Assembly (NCBI GenBank): GCA_041648175.1
Contig: JBAZPO010000003.1
Location: 62,001-126,000 of the forward strand
From: Desulfobaccales bacterium
GTDB taxonomy: Bacteria > Desulfobacterota > Desulfobaccia > Desulfobaccales > 0-14-0-80-60-11
Reading direction: 5' to 3'
DNA length: 64,000 nt
Shown: positions 25,225-33,539 of the stretch, piece after piece
Position numbering within the stretch: the first letter of the stretch is position 1
Layout of the letters: each line of letters opens with the position of its first letter
Made by a program: the position numbers and the translations under genes
Notes under the pieces: generated by a model
Told to the model about the DNA's origin: nothing
What the model saw: the letters and a program-made list of their open reading frames with translations, nothing else
Databases searched by the model: none

Positions 25225-25583
25225 ATACGTGAAAAGTCCCCTCCAGTCACATCCCGCAAGAATGAATACAGAGAGAAGGCCATGTGGTTCAGCGACCCCC
25301 GTTTCATGTCGAAAGTTGGGAGTGGGCAGGTACTCAGGAAGGCGGGTTCATCGCACTTTTTTGTGGTCTTTTGGTACCCGCACCCCTTGAACGCTTCAAA
25401 AGTGGCTAATTTCAGACACTGAGCGGCTTTGAGGGCTCGCTTAACCCGGTTAAAGGTCGGTTTGACCCGCTGCTTAGCGTAGTAGCCTAAGTTAGACTGG
25501 TCCCCACCCCCGGTAAACAAAAACGATCCCAGCAAGTATTGATAAAGCTTGATAGACTTGTGGTGAGGCTTACCACTGATCAT
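25221..25583 (-). CDS. N-terminal partner of the HhH-like protein (split gene?)
   Basis: A 120-residue frame (MISGKPHHKSIKLYQYLLGS) that ends FSRM and then TGA, overlapping the GTG of the next frame. Protein-like sequence continues in frame upstream of the ATG (LAHQRLFDEVFVEDTPEIQA) up to a stop near 25669, without any start codon, so the real N-terminus may also be damaged. No motif of its own is recognised. It reads as the first half of the HhH-type protein. With the small protein and the AAA ATPase it would form a four-gene set on the minus strand. Confidence 0.4.
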   Translation of the reverse strand: MISGKPHHKSIKLYQYLLGSFLFTGGGDQSNLGYYAKQRVKPTFNRVKRALKAAQCLKLATFEAFKGCGYQKTTKKCDEPAFLSTCPLPTFDMKRGSLNHMAFSLYSFLRDVTGGDFSRM

Positions 25584-26497
25584 TTGACCAAGAATAGCTT
25601 GTATTTCGGGTGTATCTTCAACAAAGACTTCATCAAATAGCCTTTGGTGAGCTAAAATGATTTATTTTACTATCTAAACACTGCGCTTTGAGGCCTGGTT
25701 GTGCTGTGTAATAGTCGTAAGTGTAGCACAAACAGCTTGTGAAGTCAAATAAGATTGATTGCGTAACTGTCTTGACCGACCAACTATGGCATTTAATTGC
25801 GCTAATATGACAGTAACTACTATTAGCCTGAGTGATGGTAAAATGATATCCTGATCTTACTCTTGGGAGATAACTCTGAAGAAAATGGCTGGGAGAATGA
25901 CGCTTGAGATAGATTTTTAGCAGCCTTATGGGCTTGTTGACTGCGGAGGGGGATAAAAATTATGGGGCTTGTACTTGCCGCAACGCGATAGAGTCTGAAA
26001 ATAGGCCTTACAGCGGACGCATTTCTATATGCTGATCATAGATGGAAATTTCTCTTCCAGGTGATAATTGTCGCCAATGGCAAGATATGGAGCGGTCCCA
26101 CTTAAGCGGGGAACCACGAATAGGAGACTAGCTTGGATTCTGAGCGGATATATCACACTACCCTATCAATCTTGACTTTGCACATAGGAGATAGCTTGAC
26201 CTCTGGTCGACCACCGATCTTTCCTGTTCGCCGCGCCCCTTCCACGTAAGCAATTTTCTTACAGCAGAATCAGAAACTGTCCGATATTCAGAAGCTCTTT
26301 TCATAGATATTGTTATATCATCCAACCGCGAAAAAATTTTAAAAGGTCCTTTTCATCTCCCGCAAGGACCGTTGATCTGGATTAGAATTTTTTGTATAAT
26401 TCTCATAAACTTATTTTTAATATGCCCCCGCTTCTGCAAACCTGCTATCCACTCCTCCTGCTGTCAAGTTTGAGGGCCATCACCTAAAAGGCGAATA
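25584..26497. other. Long AT-rich gap before the histidine kinase
   Basis: 914 bases with no supported gene. The first 85 bases hold protein-like minus-strand sequence that belongs to the damaged gene next to it. Bases 26053-26090 resemble the dispersed repeat (GTGATAATTGTCGCCAATGGCAAG pattern). GGTCCTT (26345-26351) and AAGGACC (26364-26370) form a hairpin just before the kinase promoter. Confidence 0.4.
26372..26400 (+). promoter_or_regulatory. Sigma-70-type promoter of the histidine kinase gene
   Basis: TTGATC (26372-26377), a 17-base spacer and a perfect TATAAT (26395-26400) stand about 98 bases before the kinase ATG. Confidence 0.6.
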
Positions 26498-29248
26498 ATG
26501 AATTCAAGAGTTAGCAAACTGGACCCGAGCACGAATAAATTAGCCCAAAAAACCCAAGAAATTGATGAATTAGAATCAGCGGCCAGAGGCGAGAGACTGA
26601 TGAATGCCTGGCGAGATTTATCGGCCCAATATGCGGCGATTATCGAAGCGTTCGACGGGCTGGTCTACATCTGCTCCCAAGACTATGAAATCGAGTTTAT
26701 GAACCGGCGTTTCATCGACCGTACGGGCAACTATGCCATTGGACAAAAATGTTACAAAGCCCTCCACGATCGAGAGGAAATCTGCCCTTGGTGCGTTAAT
26801 GATCGGGTTTTCCAGGGGGAAACTGTTCGATGGGAAATGCTTAGCCCCAAAGATAACCGTTGGTATTATATAGTCAATTCCCCTATCAGACACAGTGATG
26901 GCAGTATATCTAAGATGGGCATGATCCAAGACATTACCGAGCGCAAGGAGATGGAAGAGGCCTTGCGTCATGCCGAAGAGGATTATCGCAGTATTTTCGA
27001 AAACGCCGTGGAAGGCATCTTCCGGAGTAGCCCTGATGGACGCCTGATTTGCGTTAATCCTGCCTTTGCAAAAATTTTCGGGTACAACTCTCCGGTAGAA
27101 GTGCTGACTAGCATCACAGATATCGACCACCAAATTTATGTGGATCCTGGCCGGCGCGCCAGATTCAAAAGGTTGATGGAGGAATTTGGGAAAGTTCCGG
27201 GGTTCGAGCATCAGGCTTATCGGAAAGACAAAAGCCTAATCTGGATTTCCATCAAAGCTCGCACCGTGAAAGACGAGCAGGGGGCCATTCTTTATTATGA
27301 AGGATTTATAGAAGACATTACGGCTCGCAAGGAGGCAGAGGAGTCTCTCAATCAGGCGCACGACGACCTGGAACGCAAGGTGGCGGACCGAACCACGGAA
27401 TTGGCCCAAGTAAATGAGGAACTGCGGTCACGATTAGAGCAGCTGGAGCGGGCCGAAGGAGCTTTGCAGTCCGAGCGGCAGAGGTTATATTCCCTGCTTG
27501 ATGGCCTGCCGGTAGGGGTCCATCTGGTGGCTCCGGATTATACCATCCGTTTTGGCAACCGCACCTTCTGGGAGGATTTCGGGGGAAAAATTGAGGGCCA
27601 TTGTTACCAGTTGATTTATGGCAGAGAAAATCCCTGTGAGGATTGCCATGCTGCCCGGGTTTTTGAAACCAAAATTCCCCAAAGGTTTGAGGATACCCTG
27701 CCCAATGGCAAGATCCTGCAGGTGAACAGCTATCCCTTCGCTGACATTGATGGTTCTCCCTTGGTCTTGATATTGGGGATCGATATCACCGAGCAGAAAC
27801 GCGCCGAAGAAAAGCTGCAGGATAGCGAGGGCAGGTTCCGACAGTTGATTGAGCAGGCCGCTGATGGTTTTTTCCTGCATGATCAGGGGAGGATCATCGA
27901 GGTTAACCAACGGGCTTGCGATAGCCTCGGCTATACTCGTGAAGAACTTCTGAGCCTGTCGGTGTTAGATCTCGAAGTGGAAAACCCTTCCGAAGACTTG
28001 ATCCGGAACTGGCAGCAGGAAGTCGGGCCGCTGACGATCTTCGGGGCTCACCGGCGTAAAGACGGTTCAACTTTCCCGGTGGAAGTGCGGGCCGACAATT
28101 TTTACTATGGGGGGCGCCGCCTCAGGCTGGCCCTGGTGCGGGACATCACCGAGCGGCGCCAGGCCGAGGGGGCCCTAAAAAAGAGTGAAGAGAAATACCG
28201 GCTGCTGGTTAATCAAATCCCGGCGGTGGTTTATCAAGGTTATGCTGATTGCAGCATCGATCTCTTTGACCGGAAAGTGGAAGCACTCACCGGTTACCTT
28301 AAAGAAGAGTTCGATTCTCGGAAACTCAAATGGGGTGGTCTGATCCTACCGGAAGACCGTGCTGAGGCCCGAAGATTTTTTATCGAGGCCCTCAAGGGCG
28401 ACAAGTCTTATGTGCGGGAGTACCGCATCAGGCGGAAAGACGAAGAGATCCGCTGGATTCAAGACAGGGGACAGATTTACTGCGATGACACCGGCAAGGT
28501 AGATTATGTCAAAGGTGTATTTTTCGATATCACTGAACATAAACGGGCCGAGAAAAAACTGCGGGAATCCGAGCAGAACATGCGCTACCTGGCCAGCCAA
28601 CTCCTCACCGCCCAGGAACGGGAGCGCCAGAGGATCTCCCGGGACTTGCACGACGACCTGGGTCAATCCTTGATGGTTTTGAAAATGCATTTGCGGGCGA
28701 TTGAAAGAGCGATGCCTGCGAACTTGACGGAACAGAAACAGGAACTGGTTTTACAAACCAGCTTTATAGACGAGATCGTCAATAATGTGCGGCGGTTCTC
28801 CCGGGATTTGAGGCCAGACGTCTTGGACGATCTGGGTCTGATTTTCGCCCTGAAACGCTTGCTTGAGGAGTTCGGGGCCCTCCATAACATTGAGTTTTCT
28901 CTGGACTTGGATGACCTCGGAAATCTGTTATCCTCACAGGCCCAGATTATCATCTATCGGATATTTCAGGAATCTCTCACCAACATCGGCAAGTACGCCC
29001 AGGCAAGCCGGGTTGCGGTAAGCTTGAAAAACGAGAACGATAAAGTCTCTTTTTCTGTGGAAGATAACGGTAAGGGATTTGACCTGGAGCAAGTCAGGGC
29101 CTTGGACGTTGCCAAACGGGGATTGGGCCTGACGGCTATGGAGGAACGGGTGCGAATGTTGGGGGGGACCTTGAAAATTTGTAGCCAAAAAGGAATCGGC
29201 ACCAGGATTTCTTTTAATATTCCCATTACTCTATTAAGTTCATCATAA
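26498..29248 (+). CDS. Multi-PAS sensor histidine kinase (HisKA_3/NarX type), orphan
   Basis: A 916-residue cytoplasmic kinase without membrane segments. Five PAS modules: about 45-148, 160-283, 330-437, 445-558 and 570-687, each ending in the usual DITE linker. A coiled coil (AHDDLERKVADRTTELAQVN) joins PAS 2 and 3. Then a HisKA_3 dimerisation domain with phospho-accepting His718 in ISRDLHDDLGQS, and an HATPase domain with the N box SLTNIGKYA, DNGKGFD and GLGLTAMEERV. PAS 1 and PAS 3 carry Cys pairs (EICPWCVND, ENPCEDCHA) that could bind metal or sense redox. NarL-type regulators are the usual partners; none is adjacent. It has its own promoter. The signal is unknown. Confidence 0.88.
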   Translation: MNSRVSKLDPSTNKLAQKTQEIDELESAARGERLMNAWRDLSAQYAAIIEAFDGLVYICSQDYEIEFMNRRFIDRTGNYAIGQKCYKALHDREEICPWCVNDRVFQGETVRWEMLSPKDNRWYYIVNSPIRHSDGSISKMGMIQDITERKEMEEALRHAEEDYRSIFENAVEGIFRSSPDGRLICVNPAFAKIFGYNSPVEVLTSITDIDHQIYVDPGRRARFKRLMEEFGKVPGFEHQAYRKDKSLIWISIKARTVKDEQGAILYYEGFIEDITARKEAEESLNQAHDDLERKVADRTTELAQVNEELRSRLEQLERAEGALQSERQRLYSLLDGLPVGVHLVAPDYTIRFGNRTFWEDFGGKIEGHCYQLIYGRENPCEDCHAARVFETKIPQRFEDTLPNGKILQVNSYPFADIDGSPLVLILGIDITEQKRAEEKLQDSEGRFRQLIEQAADGFFLHDQGRIIEVNQRACDSLGYTREELLSLSVLDLEVENPSEDLIRNWQQEVGPLTIFGAHRRKDGSTFPVEVRADNFYYGGRRLRLALVRDITERRQAEGALKKSEEKYRLLVNQIPAVVYQGYADCSIDLFDRKVEALTGYLKEEFDSRKLKWGGLILPEDRAEARRFFIEALKGDKSYVREYRIRRKDEEIRWIQDRGQIYCDDTGKVDYVKGVFFDITEHKRAEKKLRESEQNMRYLASQLLTAQERERQRISRDLHDDLGQSLMVLKMHLRAIERAMPANLTEQKQELVLQTSFIDEIVNNVRRFSRDLRPDVLDDLGLIFALKRLLEEFGALHNIEFSLDLDDLGNLLSSQAQIIIYRIFQESLTNIGKYAQASRVAVSLKNENDKVSFSVEDNGKGFDLEQVRALDVAKRGLGLTAMEERVRMLGGTLKICSQKGIGTRISFNIPITLLSSS

Positions 29249-29392
29249 AGTGAAAATTAGCAAGTATCTGCTCTCTATACGCCGCTTGAATTGAAAAGAT
29301 CGGCATTCCATATGGTTATCATATATGCATTTAAGAACGGACCAATATTGTAAATTTTACCTTCAAAAGGGACGGGAGCGGTACCGACCTAA

Positions 29393-30745
29393 CAGGATGA
29401 TGAAAAACTCTTTTTTAAGAGCCCCAAAAAAATCGCTGTCTATAAGGATAGTTAGGTGCTATAGTTAATGATAACAATATGTTATCTGGGAGGCAGCGGT
29501 TATGCGCGGTGACGATGTGCAGCAGCAAGCCATGTTCAGCTATCTTTCCCCCGAAGGTCGAGTGCCCCAGGATCATCCCCTCCGGCCCATCCGGAACATG
29601 GTGAATCAAGCCTTGGCCGAACTGTCCGGGGAGTTCCAGACTATGTATTCCCGGGAGGGTCGCCCTTCCATCGCCCCGGAAAAGCTGCTACGCGCCTTGT
29701 TGCTCCAGGTCCTTTATACCATCCGCAGCGAACGACTTTTGATGGAGCAGTTGGATTACAATCTCCTGTTTCGCTGGTTCGTGGGCCTGTCCATGGATGA
29801 CAAGGTCTGGGATCATTCCGTCTTCTCCAAGAATCGGGACCGCTTTCTCCGTTCGGACTTGGCCGCGGCCTTTTTCGGGCGCATCAAAGAGCAGGCCGCG
29901 ATAGCCGGATTGCTGTCGGACGAGCATTTCACCGTGTATGGCACCCTGATTGAGGCCTGGGCTTCACTGAAGAGTTTCCGGCCTAAGGACACCCCGCCTC
30001 CCGATGCCGGCTCCGGCCGCAACCCGGAAGTGGATTTTCATGGTGAACGCCGCTTGAACCAAACGCATGCCTCCGCCACTGATCCGGAAGCGCGGCTTTT
30101 CCGCAAGGGCAAAGGCAAGGAGGCCAAGCTCTGCTTCATGGGGCATGTATTGATGGAGAACCGCCACGGCCTGATCATCGCTCCCCGTCTCACGGCGGCT
30201 ACCGGCACCGCCGAACGGGACACGGCAGAGCGCTTGGTCGGCGACCTGTGCGGCAGACATCGCATTACCGTGGGCGGTGATAAAGCTTATGATACTCGGG
30301 AGTTTGTCCAAGCTCTGCGTACCCTTAATGCCGTGCCGCATGTGGCCCAAAATTGCACGGGCAGGAAGTCTGCCATTGACGCCCGGACCACTCACCATCC
30401 GGGTTATGCCATCAGTCAAAGGCTGCGGAAACGGGTGGAGGAAATCTTTGGCTGGATCAAGAGCGTCGGCAACCTCAGGAAAACCCGGCACCGAGGCATC
30501 GAACGGGTGGGCTGGATGTTCACCCTCACCGCCGCCGCTTACAACCTGGTGCGAATACGCAACCTGGCGGCAGCGGTTGCTCCTTGAACCGAAAAGGACC
30601 CCGGGAAGGCGATAATACTCCCGGCAACCCGTAACCGAAGGAGTAAGCGACCCAGATTTATCAACAAAGTTGCCCATCATAAGGGTACCGAAGGCCTCCT
30701 GAAGCAGGAGATACAGCTTAATTACGTTGGTTTTTCATCAGCCTG
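29393..30745 (+). mobile_element. IS5-type insertion sequence, about 1.35 kb
   Basis: CAGGATGATGAAAAAC at 29393-29408 and GTTTTTCATCAGCCTG at 30730-30745 are inverted ends with one mismatch. CTAA precedes the left end and CTAG follows the right, which fits the YTAR-type target of IS5 relatives, though the two copies are not identical. One intact transposase gene lies inside. Confidence 0.75.
29502..30587 (+). CDS. IS5-family DDE transposase
   Basis: A 361-residue transposase that appears whole. The N-terminal domain carries the family segment GRPSIAPEKLLRALLLQVLY, then LFRWFVGLSMDD and WDHSVFSKNRDR. The catalytic part has a shortened first acidic region (HFTVYGTLIEAWASLKSFRP, with Tyr-Gly-Thr where Asp-Gly-Thr is normal), the second Asp in VGGDKAYDTREFVQ and the Glu in RKRVEEIFGWIKSV. 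The change of the first catalytic Asp to Tyr (codon TAT for GAT) may make this copy inactive. It lies between well-conserved inverted ends and ends in a normal TGA. Confidence 0.85.
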   Translation: MRGDDVQQQAMFSYLSPEGRVPQDHPLRPIRNMVNQALAELSGEFQTMYSREGRPSIAPEKLLRALLLQVLYTIRSERLLMEQLDYNLLFRWFVGLSMDDKVWDHSVFSKNRDRFLRSDLAAAFFGRIKEQAAIAGLLSDEHFTVYGTLIEAWASLKSFRPKDTPPPDAGSGRNPEVDFHGERRLNQTHASATDPEARLFRKGKGKEAKLCFMGHVLMENRHGLIIAPRLTAATGTAERDTAERLVGDLCGRHRITVGGDKAYDTREFVQALRTLNAVPHVAQNCTGRKSAIDARTTHHPGYAISQRLRKRVEEIFGWIKSVGNLRKTRHRGIERVGWMFTLTAAAYNLVRIRNLAAAVAP

Positions 30746-31130
30746 CTAGTCCTCTGTCCGAATAGATTTCTCCGTGATCGGATTCCTCCTCCTCCCATTC
30801 ATCCACCCTCTCATGCATGTCGTTGAACTCCCACCCCGCTCGATGACGTTCCTTAAAAATTTCCCGCACGAACTTCTTGGGGCTATCCGCAATTCGTGCA
30901 ACAACGACCAAGTTTAGGTCATTGGTTTCTTGACCTGGCTGAATCATGAGGGATACGTAGTGATAATAAACAAAATAGTCCCCTTTAGGTCTCTTAATTG
31001 GCCATTCGACCCACATGGTACTTTCAACCGGCGGAAACAGAAGGACCTTCTGCCCCTGGCGCTCATAGGTCACCCCTATATTGAAGATAAATGCATCGTT
31101 CGCGTACCCCTTCAAACGGCACAAATTCAT
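30738..31130 (-). CDS. Hypothetical protein, C-terminus replaced by the IS end
   Basis: A 130-residue protein (MNLCRLKGYANDAFIFNIGV) with a GGAG site eight bases before the ATG. It contains beta-rich segments (STMWVEWPIKRPKGDYFVYY, LNLVVVARIA) and an acidic tail (DEWEEEESDHGE). I do not recognise the family. Its last codons and its stop (30738-30740) lie inside the right inverted end of the IS5-type element, so the insertion has removed the natural C-terminus. Expression and function are uncertain; the clean start and biased composition suggest that it was a real gene. Confidence 0.45.
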   Translation of the reverse strand: MNLCRLKGYANDAFIFNIGVTYERQGQKVLLFPPVESTMWVEWPIKRPKGDYFVYYHYVSLMIQPGQETNDLNLVVVARIADSPKKFVREIFKERHRAGWEFNDMHERVDEWEEEESDHGEIYSDRGLAG

Positions 31131-31715
31131 TTACTTGACTCCGAAAAAGGCAGGAAAAAGTCGATTAGAAGGAAAAAAAGGGGGTTACCTACCAGGCAAA
31201 TCAACGGCACAACGGCATTGGCCCGGGAAGCGCCAGCATTCAAATCATGTAGGCGTTACGTGGAGCGGTTATTTTCTGAATAATGGGAAATTGTTAAAGG
31301 AGAAACCCTTGTTCGCATGGCGAGTGGCTAAGTCTGCAACCATTGCCGTGTGATATGGAAATTTCTGGCTTGTGTCGTTTGGTCAAGACGCCCGTAAAAA
31401 TCCGGGTAGCCTGATAACCCATGAAACTCCGAAGTCACAAGAATGGTTCTTAAGTTAACTGACCAAAGAAACCTTAGAGCAAGTAACTTCAGCCTTTGAT
31501 TGACATGAGCAGCGTGAAAAAAAGAGGTATTTGGTAAATGGTAAGTCAGCCAGCCGGAGATGTGGTTGTAACAACCACGAAACCCAATAGTGGCAAAATC
31601 ACCAAGTTAACAGGAATGGTGGTTTGTGTAAAGAAGGCTGCTTTACAATGGCATTGCAAGCAATCTCAATCAGATAGCTGATTTAATATCATAATATATA
31701 TACATTCTATATATA
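31131..31715. other. Gap with small hairpins
   Basis: No supported gene; two plus-strand frames here look like chance. GTGGTTG (31562-31568) and CAACCAC (31572-31578) form a perfect 7-bp hairpin with a TAA loop. The stretch 31380-31640 is AG-rich and could be a structured or decayed region, but I can name nothing in it. Confidence 0.3.
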
Positions 31716-31717
31716 TT
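31693..31717 (-). terminator. AT-only inverted repeat at the end of the Rep-like gene
   Basis: AATATATATA and TATATATATT are perfect inverted copies around CATTC. The repeat overlaps the stop of the minus-strand Rep-like gene. It may act as terminator or as an easily melted site. Confidence 0.4.
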
Positions 31718-32726
31718 ATAGCTGTGGCAGGTAATTGTCATCATAAGCTTGCCTCCAATCATTATCAAATTTACGGAGCTCATAGAGAATATTTTTTTTC
31801 AATGAATCAAGCACTTCGTTATCTTCAAGGTACTGCATTGGGTTCTCAAATTGGGCGTCCCTTTTTGCTTTAAAAAACTCTTCCATGAGACACTCGATGT
31901 TGCCATCCTTATTTGTAGCGGTGTAGTTTTCCCAGTCTTTGGGAAATGGGCTGGAGGCTTTAAAATTCTTGAAATAAATTCTGGGGGAGCACAGCTGGTG
32001 AAATTTAGCGTCATTTACTAACGAGTGTAGGTCAGTGAGGTCTTTGCGGACCAAAAATGGCCTTCCAAAGGTGAACTCCAACCGCACCCGATTTACTTTT
32101 TTATGCAGCCACCCGCTACGTCCCTTTAGGCCCTTGTCGTCATTTCCACGTTCATAAATTTTCGCATGATTTATACCCATATCAACGTGATAAACGGTAT
32201 TGTATTTCCTGGGCTCATTCCAGCCCAAGAATTCATCTCCGCGCATTAGGGTTTCATGGGCATAAGGGAAAAACATATAGCGCCTCAAGAGGTAGAAAAG
32301 GTGATTCAAGGATTCATGCGAATGACAGAAGAAGTCAATCGCATACTCCAAGGAACTGACTTTGAGTTCAGGAAAGCCAGGGAATTCATCATATAAGCCC
32401 ATAAGGGCTACTTGGCTAGATTGGGATGTGTGGAACCGAAACTTGGGGAACCAAGCTTCTTTAGGGTTGAAATAAACCGTTAACACCCCTAATTCTCGCT
32501 GGAGAAAGCCGACTTGTCGATAGCCTGGTTCTCGTTTAAGGTACATGACACTTTGTTGCGGAGAGAGGACTCGGATCTTACCAAGACGCTCTTCAACTTC
32601 GCCAAAGCTGCATTGCTTTATGAATAATCTTGACCGATGAATGATTGGCCGGATTTCTCTGATCCCGTTTAGGGAGGTTCGGATGATGTTCCTTTGAAAA
32701 GTTTTCGGCGGCATGACATATGACAT
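31716..32726 (-). CDS. Hypothetical protein, possible replication initiator
   Basis: A 336-residue protein with an AAAGGAG site before the ATG. It has no signal peptide or membrane segment. The pattern VSSLEYAIDFFCHSHESLNH, LLRRYMFFPYAH, KYNTVYHV, HAKIYERGNDDKG and NRVRLEFTFGRPFLVRKDL recalls replication-initiation proteins of rolling-circle plasmids and filamentous phages (Rep_trans-like), where a conserved Tyr nicks DNA. I cannot assign the catalytic residues. The lower GC content, the neighbouring integrase and the nearby 20-bp palindrome fit an integrated plasmid or phage-like element. A transposition-linked role is the alternative. Confidence 0.4.
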   Translation of the reverse strand: MSYVMPPKTFQRNIIRTSLNGIREIRPIIHRSRLFIKQCSFGEVEERLGKIRVLSPQQSVMYLKREPGYRQVGFLQRELGVLTVYFNPKEAWFPKFRFHTSQSSQVALMGLYDEFPGFPELKVSSLEYAIDFFCHSHESLNHLFYLLRRYMFFPYAHETLMRGDEFLGWNEPRKYNTVYHVDMGINHAKIYERGNDDKGLKGRSGWLHKKVNRVRLEFTFGRPFLVRKDLTDLHSLVNDAKFHQLCSPRIYFKNFKASSPFPKDWENYTATNKDGNIECLMEEFFKAKRDAQFENPMQYLEDNEVLDSLKKNILYELRKFDNDWRQAYDDNYLPQL

Positions 32727-32929
32727 GATGGGTCTCCTTTATGAAGCATGTTATTTAGTTAAACGATAGCCAACGAACAGATAGTCTCATAGCAACGACC
32801 TATGTTGTCTTTAAAATCGATGTATACCTCTCCACCCAGAAAAGGCTGAGGACCAGATGAAGGCTTCGGCTTAAGTATTCGAGCGATGTCCCCCGAACCC
32901 CTTGTCAGACACTAAGGGGTACCGCTCCT
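32727..32929. promoter_or_regulatory. Upstream region of the Rep-like gene
   Basis: Short gap between divergent frames; no clear promoter pair or hairpin. Confidence 0.2.
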
Positions 32930-33079
32930 ATGGACATTACGGCTAAAACTTTCGAAGCGATGCACCCTGTGGCATTAGGACAGAAGATGTCGGCCCAATC
33001 CGGTGCAGTAAAGATTCTGTGGTCATCTGGACTGCGACCTGAGTGTATTAAGGTGGAAACGGAAATGAACCCCTTTTAG
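32930..33079 (+). CDS. Possible small protein, 49 residues
   Basis: An ATG at 32930 opens a frame that reads MDITAKTFEAMHPVALGQKM, then SAQSGAVKILWSSGLRPECI and ends KVETEMNPF with TAG. The composition is protein-like, but the only ribosome-site candidate (AAGGGG) is about 12 bases off and weak. It lies divergent from the Rep-like gene inside the island-like segment. No family recognised. Confidence 0.3.
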   Translation: MDITAKTFEAMHPVALGQKMSAQSGAVKILWSSGLRPECIKVETEMNPF

Positions 33080-33132
33080 AGAGAGTTGGGTTGCATAATG
33101 CTGCCATTTGCCACACAAGACGCAGGATCAGA

Positions 33133-33178
33133 GCATGCTCGACCTGTCTCCACCAAGAGCACGGTAGGCCGAGCATGC
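33133..33178. repeat. Inverted repeat GCATGCTCG / CGAGCATGC
   Basis: Perfect 9-bp arms at 33133-33141 and 33170-33178 with a 28-base loop. The left arm lies inside the palindrome GAGCATGCTC. It could be a hairpin or paired protein sites next to the integrase. Confidence 0.4.
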
Positions 33179-33201
33179 GATCCATTCACGGCTTTTTAAT
33201 C

Positions 33202-33221
33202 TTTGCGACACGTGTCGCAAA
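33202..33221. promoter_or_regulatory. Perfect 20-bp palindrome, parS-like or operator
   Basis: TTTGCGACACGTGTCGCAAA is fully symmetric around CACGTG. Its length and symmetry fit a dimeric protein site, such as a ParB/parS-type or repressor site of an integrated element. It lies about 320 bases before the integrase start and 475 bases from the Rep-like start. Confidence 0.45.
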
Positions 33222-33233
33222 CTTTTCATGGAG

Positions 33234-33539
33234 TTAAGATTCGTAAATTTCGTGAATTTGTTTCCGAAGCTTTTTTAGGTCTCGCTTAAACTGCATATCA
33301 GTCTCAGCATATTCCCTCAGAGTTTTCATTATTTTTTGCGAATGCAAACAATCCCGCATAGCTGAAACCCCTTCTTTAAAGATCTGAACACGATCGGTCG
33401 GACATGTTTTTTTGCTTGGAACGGAATTTGCCTGAGGCTTTACAGGGAAAGTCAGAGCTGGGTTTATAAGCACTGGCAGATATTGGGCGGCGTGAAGCTC
33501 GGGGGTTCTATCCTGTTCCCTTCTAAGGAGGAACTTCAT
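33234..33539 (-). CDS. Possible small helical protein, 101 residues
   Basis: The frame from ATG 33539 (MKFLLRREQDRTPELHAAQY) ends with a charged helical part (KTLREYAETDMQFKRDLKKL, RKQIHEIYES) that looks real. Its start overlaps the integrase start on the other strand by two bases. A longer version extends into the integrase gene and is less likely. No family recognised; it could be an excisionase-like or regulatory partner of the integrase, but nothing proves it. Confidence 0.25.
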   Translation of the reverse strand: MKFLLRREQDRTPELHAAQYLPVLINPALTFPVKPQANSVPSKKTCPTDRVQIFKEGVSAMRDCLHSQKIMKTLREYAETDMQFKRDLKKLRKQIHEIYES

